Positions 37,508-41,413 of a DNA stretch of 41,413 nucleotides are shown here, piece after piece. The translations under genes were made by a program, and so were the position numbers. Source of the stretch: an uncultured Lentisphaerota bacterium (GTDB lineage Bacteria; Verrucomicrobiota; Kiritimatiellia; CAIQIC01); the NCBI GenBank assembly GCA_903896925.1, contig CAITZM010000093.1:1-41413 (forward strand), in the 5' to 3' direction. Under the pieces are notes generated by a model. The model worked only from the letters and a program-made list of their open reading frames with translations. It did no database searches and had not been told where the DNA came from. Position 1 is the first letter of the stretch; every line of letters starts with the position of its first letter.

Positions 37508-38155
37508 TTAACTGCTGTAAAAGCTCAGTAAAACTTTGTCGATCTGCCGCGGCGTCATAAGGCGGCCATGCGTGCGCTTGATCTCTGCCCTCAACCATAA
37601 GCAACGCGCGTAGAATTCCCAGTAGATGTCTTCGCGATCCTCTTGGTCGGGCAGGTTAATGAAGCGGCTATCCGGGGTCAATCTGGTTATGGCACTCTGC
37701 GCTCGCGTATCGTACACAAAGAATACATCGCGACGATGAAAATGAAGATATTTTGACGCCAGGGAGCGTTTGACACGGTCACTCGACAAGGTCTTAAAAG
37801 CTCCCTTGAGGAGGGCGTTATGAATCTTAATGGCCAAAGGGGCGCAGATCATGGGCTCGGCGTCAGGTGGCGGAAGGCTTGCAAGTAAACCATCCAGACC
37901 CGAGTTTTGCATCGCATTGACAACATCCACCTCATAGAAGTTGTCTGAGGAGTTCTCCGTATTCTTTCCACGTTCAATGGCTGCCGCATATGAGCGGCCG
38001 ACAAGCCACATTTTTGCGATGATCTCGTTCGCTTGAATATGGTCCGGATGGGCGCGACACAAATCGTAGAGTACATTGTTGCCCAAATCCCAAGACGTAT
38101 CATTGATCGCGTAATCGAAGTCTTCCTGTCGAATCGTTTCCTTGGCGTTTTTCAT
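37508..38155 (-). CDS. Protein of unknown function in a lower-GC patch
   Basis: 215 residues from ATG 38155. An ATG at 38167 and a TTG at 38191 are alternative starts in the same frame; none has a good ribosome binding site. No domain is recognised. Conspicuous segments are TSWDLGNNVLYDLCRAHPDH, AKMWLVGRSYAAAIERGK and SLASKYLHFHRRDVFFVYD, which look conserved, and a mainly helical soluble protein is likely. GC is lower and codon use differs from the flanking operons, suggesting horizontal acquisition. It follows the PD-(D/E)XK gene on the same strand after 144 bp that contain an attC-like hairpin. A defence or mobile role is possible but not shown. Confidence 0.7.
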   Translation of the reverse strand: MKNAKETIRQEDFDYAINDTSWDLGNNVLYDLCRAHPDHIQANEIIAKMWLVGRSYAAAIERGKNTENSSDNFYEVDVVNAMQNSGLDGLLASLPPPDAEPMICAPLAIKIHNALLKGAFKTLSSDRVKRSLASKYLHFHRRDVFFVYDTRAQSAITRLTPDSRFINLPDQEDREDIYWEFYARCLWLRAEIKRTHGRLMTPRQIDKVLLSFYSS

Positions 38156-38238
38156 GCGTAGCAGCATAACAGTGCTGCGCGACGAGGACAAAGGCTCAAA
38201 TTATCAGGACAAAGCTTCCGGTTACGTGCGACATGGTC

Positions 38239-38295
38239 TGCCTAAAGGCGCGCCTAACGGGCGGCGAAGCCGTACCGTTCAGGCGCTTGTTGGCA
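38239..38295. repeat. 57-bp imperfect hairpin resembling an integron attC site
   Basis: The ends TGCC and GGCA pair, then unpaired AT-rich bases, then GCGCCT/AGGCGC, AACGG/CCGTT and CGGC/GCCG stems with small bulges, the layout of an attC. Read on the minus strand it starts 4 bp after the stop of the preceding gene and lies before the next gene, as in a cassette array. The terminal core sequences (TGCCAAC and TTTAGGC on the minus strand) deviate from RYYYAAC and GTTRRRY, and no integrase is in the window. Confidence 0.4.
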
Positions 38296-38299
38296 TCTG

Positions 38300-39271
38300 C
38301 TATTCCTTCATTTCCAGCCACGTTACGAGCGAACCAAACTGCTCCTGCGATGTCACCTTGAAACTGAAGCCGCCTTCCCATGTGAGGACCTCTGTTGAAG
38401 GCCCAAAGACACGTTTGATTTCCGCTTCAGCATCGTCGGGTTTTCCACCCATGTAGATGTTTAGGAACTTCTCACGAAAGTTGACCGTGATCCAGTCGTA
38501 ACCGTGCAGCCCAGTTCTAAAACTGCCAAACCGTCGTCTTGACGGTTGACCCTCTTTCTCCTTCCGGCAGAGTTCGAGTGCTCGACTTGCGAAGGGGTAC
38601 TTCAGTTTTGGAAGCACATCTTCCCATGTTACGTCAGAACCCGGTGCGCGCGGCCGAGATCGAGAACCTCTCACCTCGTAAAGATCCTGTAATTCCTTGA
38701 GCGGCAACCGCTGTTCCAAGTTGACGATTACCTCATCGCCGCATTTGTGACAGGATGCGGAGAAGACGGTGACGAGAACACCGTAGTGGCTGTTGAGCCA
38801 GTCTGCCGTCAGGATAACCTCTGGATCATATGATTCTGCAACGAGGATTATCTTGACGTCTTTGTTAAGTTCATTGCCGTTGATCAGGTCAATTAGTTCC
38901 TCGGGGTCCGGGTTGATGTCGCGCTGAATACTCTGGATGAGTTCCTCTTTTCCCCACGTCGCTACCATCGCCGCGTAGGAGACGCCCTGAAGCAGTTGGA
39001 GTTTCTGTTTGCCTCGCTTCAACTCGATAACGGTCAGGGAACTATCCTCGGGATCGAAGGCGAGAAGATCGATGGCGTCACCAACCGAGTTGTGTGGTCG
39101 AATCTCTTGCCCAATGAGAAAGGCTGCCGGAAGACCAATGAACGATTTTACCCGTTCCCATGATTTCACGATGGCAGCCTGGAAATCATACCGCTCAAGG
39201 ATGTTCTCCCCTTTCATTGCGCACTGGTCCAGCGAGGTGAACTCTTTCTTGCTGACATCGAATTTCAACAT
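38300..39271 (-). CDS. PD-(D/E)XK nuclease-like protein (NucS/DUF91-like core)
   Basis: 323 residues. ATG 39271 is preceded by GGAG. The region SVGDAIDLLAFDPEDSSLTVIELKRGK has the PD-(D/E)XK arrangement: Asp68, then Glu83-Leu-Lys85 (D...ExK), followed by a Gln/Tyr helix (LQLLQGVSYAAM) often seen in this fold. This resembles the C-terminal nuclease domain of NucS/DUF91 proteins. SASCHKCGDEV (CxxC) is a possible half metal site. The C-terminal ~130 residues are a separate region without recognised homology (GYDWITVNFREKFLNIYMGGKPDDAEAEI). Likely a DNA-cleaving or DNA-binding enzyme, possibly defence-related, by context only. Lower GC than neighbours. Confidence 0.75.
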   Translation of the reverse strand: MLKFDVSKKEFTSLDQCAMKGENILERYDFQAAIVKSWERVKSFIGLPAAFLIGQEIRPHNSVGDAIDLLAFDPEDSSLTVIELKRGKQKLQLLQGVSYAAMVATWGKEELIQSIQRDINPDPEELIDLINGNELNKDVKIILVAESYDPEVILTADWLNSHYGVLVTVFSASCHKCGDEVIVNLEQRLPLKELQDLYEVRGSRSRPRAPGSDVTWEDVLPKLKYPFASRALELCRKEKEGQPSRRRFGSFRTGLHGYDWITVNFREKFLNIYMGGKPDDAEAEIKRVFGPSTEVLTWEGGFSFKVTSQEQFGSLVTWLEMKE

Positions 39272-39777
39272 ATTCTATTTCTCCATGCCAACATTGTTAG
39301 AGAAGAACTTACAGTCATGTGTATGCAGCCTTATTTTTTCGTATGGCGGCACCCTAGGCAGGTAGCGCCGGATTAACAAGCTGAAAGAGGCCCTGCTGCG
39401 AAGAGTTTCGCGCAAAGGTCGCTAAGCCCGCAAAGCAGTCTCATCTTCGCGCACTTAGCGTACTTTGCGCGAACCCTCTTGCTCTGTTTCCGTGCCCTTC
39501 CGTGCCTTGCCCCGGCGAAGCTCTGCGCGAAGCCGGGTCATCCGTGGCTGCTGCGCTTTGTTGCTCAGCCTCTGCTCCGATCTTGGCGCTCTTGGCGTCA
39601 TGGCGGTTTACTTCTTCGTCTTGCTCTGCGGCTTCCTCTGTGACCTCCTCTGACCTCTGCGTCCTCTGTGGTTCAGTCTTTACTCTTCCCTCGCGGAGCC
39701 CACAGGGCGCGGCGGAAGTTCGCGGTTGCGGAACGCGGACGGTTTTGATAGCCATTCACGCTCTTTGGGAGAAAACT
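39272..39777. repeat. Intergenic region with mirrored repeat array
   Basis: No gene is supported. A 20-nt inverted repeat (39407-39426 and 39454-39473, three adjacent differences in the middle) carries GCGCAAAG and GCTAAG words. From 39480 to 39682 a pyrimidine-rich array follows with CCGTGCC, ATCCGTGGCTG, CTTGGCG, CCTCTGTG and CCTCTGACCTCTG words, including a nested module (39489-39548) that is the inverse of one at 36482-36540. The last 90 bp should hold the promoter of the esterase gene, but no boxes are clear. Confidence 0.75.
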
Positions 39778-41286
39778 ATGAAGCATATGATCTGGGCGGG
39801 TGTCGTGGGGTTGGCGTTGGTGTGCGGTGCGCGGGCGGAGGTGCAGCCTCATCCGTTGTTCACCGATGGGGCGGTGCTGCAGCGCGGTATCAGCATCCCG
39901 GTCTGGGGTACGGCGAAGGCCGGCGAGAAGGTCACCGTCGAGTTTTGCGGGAAGACGGCGACCGCCACGGCTGCCGCGGACGGCAAGTGGATGGCGAAGC
40001 TCGGCAAGTGCGCCGCGGGCGGGCCGTTCAAAATGACGATCCAAGGCGAGAACACCATCACGCTGACCAATGTCTGCGTCGGCGAGGTCTGGGTGTGCAG
40101 CGGTCAGTCGAACATGGAATTCGGCCTCGGGGGCGCCGAGAACGGCAAGGATGTATTGCCCGGCTGCTCCGATCCGCAACTCCGCCTGTTCCACGTGCCC
40201 AAGAACGTCGCCGAGCAACCACAGAGCACGGTCAAGGCGTCTTGGCAGGTGTGCGGCCCGCAGACCGCCGGCGGGTTCTCCGCCGTCGGCTACTTCTTCG
40301 GTCGCGACCTGCGCAAGGCGCTCAATATCCCCATCGGCCTGATCGAGAGCGACTGGGGCGGAACCTATGCCGAGACTTGGACCGACCACGCGACGCTGCA
40401 AAAGGTTTTGCCGGAGGCGTTCACCCGGCAGGCCGAGGCCCTCAAGAACTATGACGCCGCGAAGGCGAAGGCGCGGTACGAATTGGACATGGCCAAGCAC
40501 AAGGAGGCCGTCGCCAAGGCGAAGGCCGAGGGCAAGCCCGCGCCCCGGGCTCCGCGCCTGCAGCAGGACCCGCGTACCAGCCCGAACCAGCCGAGCGTGC
40601 TGTTCAACGGCATGATCGCGCCGCTGCTTCCCTTCCCGATCTGCGGCGCCATCTGGTACCAGGGCGAATCGAACAACGGCCGCACGAAGGAATACCAGAC
40701 GCTCTTCCCGGCGATGATCGGCAATTGGCGCAAGGTCTGGGGTTGCGGCGACTTCCCGTTCTTCTTCGTGCAGATCGCCCCGCACCAGCACATGAGCCCG
40801 GAACTGCGCGAGGCACAGCTCATCGCCTGGCAGAAGACGCCGCATACGGCGATGGCCGTCATCACCGACCACGGTAATGCCACCGACATCCATCCGAAGG
40901 CCAAGGAGCCGGTCGGCAGCCGCCTGGCGCTCGCGGCCCGCGCGCTGGCCTACGGCGAAAAGATCGAATACTCCGGCCCCGTCTTCAAAAAGATGAAGGT
41001 CAGCGGCGGCAAGGCTGTCCTGAGCTTCGACCACCTCGGCGGCGGCCTCGTCGCCAAGGACGGCGCGCTCAAGGGCTTCACGGTCGCCGGTGCGGCGGCC
41101 GCCGGGGCCACCAACCAGTTCGTCCATGCCGAGGCGATGATCGTGGGCGACACGGTGGTCGTCAGCAGCGCCGAGGTGAAAGAACCCGTCGCCGTGCGCT
41201 ACGGCTGGTCGAACATCCCGGAGGTCAACCTGTTCAACAAGGCCGACCTCCCTGCGACCCCGTTCCGCACTGATGTGGAAAAGTAA
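39778..41286 (+). CDS. Secreted sialate O-acetylesterase-type enzyme
   Basis: 502 residues from ATG 39778, with GGGAG upstream; the longer open frame from 39502 runs through repeat DNA and is rejected. Signal peptide MKHMIWAGVVGLALVCGARA. The mature part begins VQPHPLFTDGAVLQRGISIPVWGTA, the usual beta-sandwich lead-in. The SGNH catalytic Ser lies in VCSGQSNMEFGLG, CGAIWYQGESN is the second block, and TDIHPKAKEPVGSRLALAARAL supplies Asp and His. A charged insert (KAKARYELDMAKHKEAVAKAKAEGK) at about 230-255 looks like a surface helix. Such enzymes remove O-acetyl groups from sialic acids or other sugars; the precise substrate is not known. Confidence 0.92.
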   Translation: MKHMIWAGVVGLALVCGARAEVQPHPLFTDGAVLQRGISIPVWGTAKAGEKVTVEFCGKTATATAAADGKWMAKLGKCAAGGPFKMTIQGENTITLTNVCVGEVWVCSGQSNMEFGLGGAENGKDVLPGCSDPQLRLFHVPKNVAEQPQSTVKASWQVCGPQTAGGFSAVGYFFGRDLRKALNIPIGLIESDWGGTYAETWTDHATLQKVLPEAFTRQAEALKNYDAAKAKARYELDMAKHKEAVAKAKAEGKPAPRAPRLQQDPRTSPNQPSVLFNGMIAPLLPFPICGAIWYQGESNNGRTKEYQTLFPAMIGNWRKVWGCGDFPFFFVQIAPHQHMSPELREAQLIAWQKTPHTAMAVITDHGNATDIHPKAKEPVGSRLALAARALAYGEKIEYSGPVFKKMKVSGGKAVLSFDHLGGGLVAKDGALKGFTVAGAAAAGATNQFVHAEAMIVGDTVVVSSAEVKEPVAVRYGWSNIPEVNLFNKADLPATPFRTDVEK

Positions 41287-41345
41287 AACGCCCCCGCTGA
41301 GGGCGTTGAAAGGCCGGTTTCCCCTCAAGGGAAGCCGGCCTTTTT
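41287..41345 (+). terminator. Rho-independent terminator after the esterase gene
   Basis: A first stem (AACGCCC/GGGCGTT, 41287-41307) is followed by a strong stem from about 41309 to 41343 (AAAGGCCGG then TTCCC, loop CTCAA, matching arm), ending in TTTTT. The A-run at the start makes it usable in both directions. Confidence 0.9.
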
Positions 41346-41394
41346 ATTGTGAGCTGGCGTTAATTTTTATCAGGCGCAGCGCGCGTGCTCTGGT

Positions 41395-41413
41395 GGTAGG
41401 GACGGCGCGCCGC
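41395..41413. repeat. 9-3-9 hairpin unit cut by the window end
   Basis: The last 19 bases, GGTAGGGACGGCGCGCCGC, are identical to 17946-17964, the prefix, left arm and loop of the 9-3-9 hairpin unit. The right arm and suffix should lie just beyond the window. Confidence 0.8.

Overview
The window is a 41.4-kb, GC-rich chromosomal segment from a Gram-negative bacterium (Lnt implies an outer membrane with lipoproteins). The secreted and Tat-exported proteins (DUF1080, SGNH hydrolases, WbsX/GH99-like, DUF4832-like, beta-helix, ceramidase-like, Gfo/Idh/MocA with a twin-arginine signal, an exported DegT-type aminotransferase) and the dense intergenic repeats suggest the PVC superphylum (Verrucomicrobiota, Kiritimatiellota or Lentisphaerota). 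This placement is inference; no rRNA or ribosomal protein is present to test it.

Layout. 1-4401: end of a secreted SGNH hydrolase gene, then lnt and prfB, the latter with a programmed +1 frameshift. 4749-12313: a purF-gltB-gltD operon for nitrogen assimilation from glutamine. 12399-13768: a secreted DUF1080 protein overlapping an AlkA-type DNA glycosylase. 14215-14535: a small basic protein followed by paired hairpins. 14993-17667: glutamate decarboxylase overlapping an MFS transporter, probably an acid-stress or GABA module. 17668-19754: repeat-rich DNA around one small membrane-anchored protein gene. 19755-27462, minus strand: a three-gene secreted carbohydrate cluster, a serine hydrolase and a cytidylate-kinase-like protein. 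27638-33239: a tightly coupled four-gene operon of exported proteins (aminotransferase, barrel-like protein, beta-propeller, ceramidase-like hydrolase). 33774-35897: a Tat-dependent Rieske protein and a convergent Gfo/Idh/MocA oxidoreductase. 36763-39271: a lower-GC accessory patch with a membrane protein, an unknown protein and a PD-(D/E)XK nuclease-like protein, with an attC-like hairpin between the last two. 39778-41286: a secreted sialate O-acetylesterase-type enzyme ending in a strong terminator.

The most unusual content lies between the genes. First, there are many short hairpins with 7-9-bp arms and 3-4-nt loops. They fall into families whose flanks are conserved while the arms change together and keep pairing, including double compensatory changes. 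Second, there are arrays of short purine-rich quasi-repeats (ACAGAGG, CACGGA, CGCCAAG, AAGGTAACGAAGG and CTTCGAC...GCTCAGGGCAGG types), often mirrored about a central axis. No transposase, RAYT or CRISPR gene that could explain them is visible in the window. No tRNA, rRNA, insertion sequence or CRISPR array was recognised.
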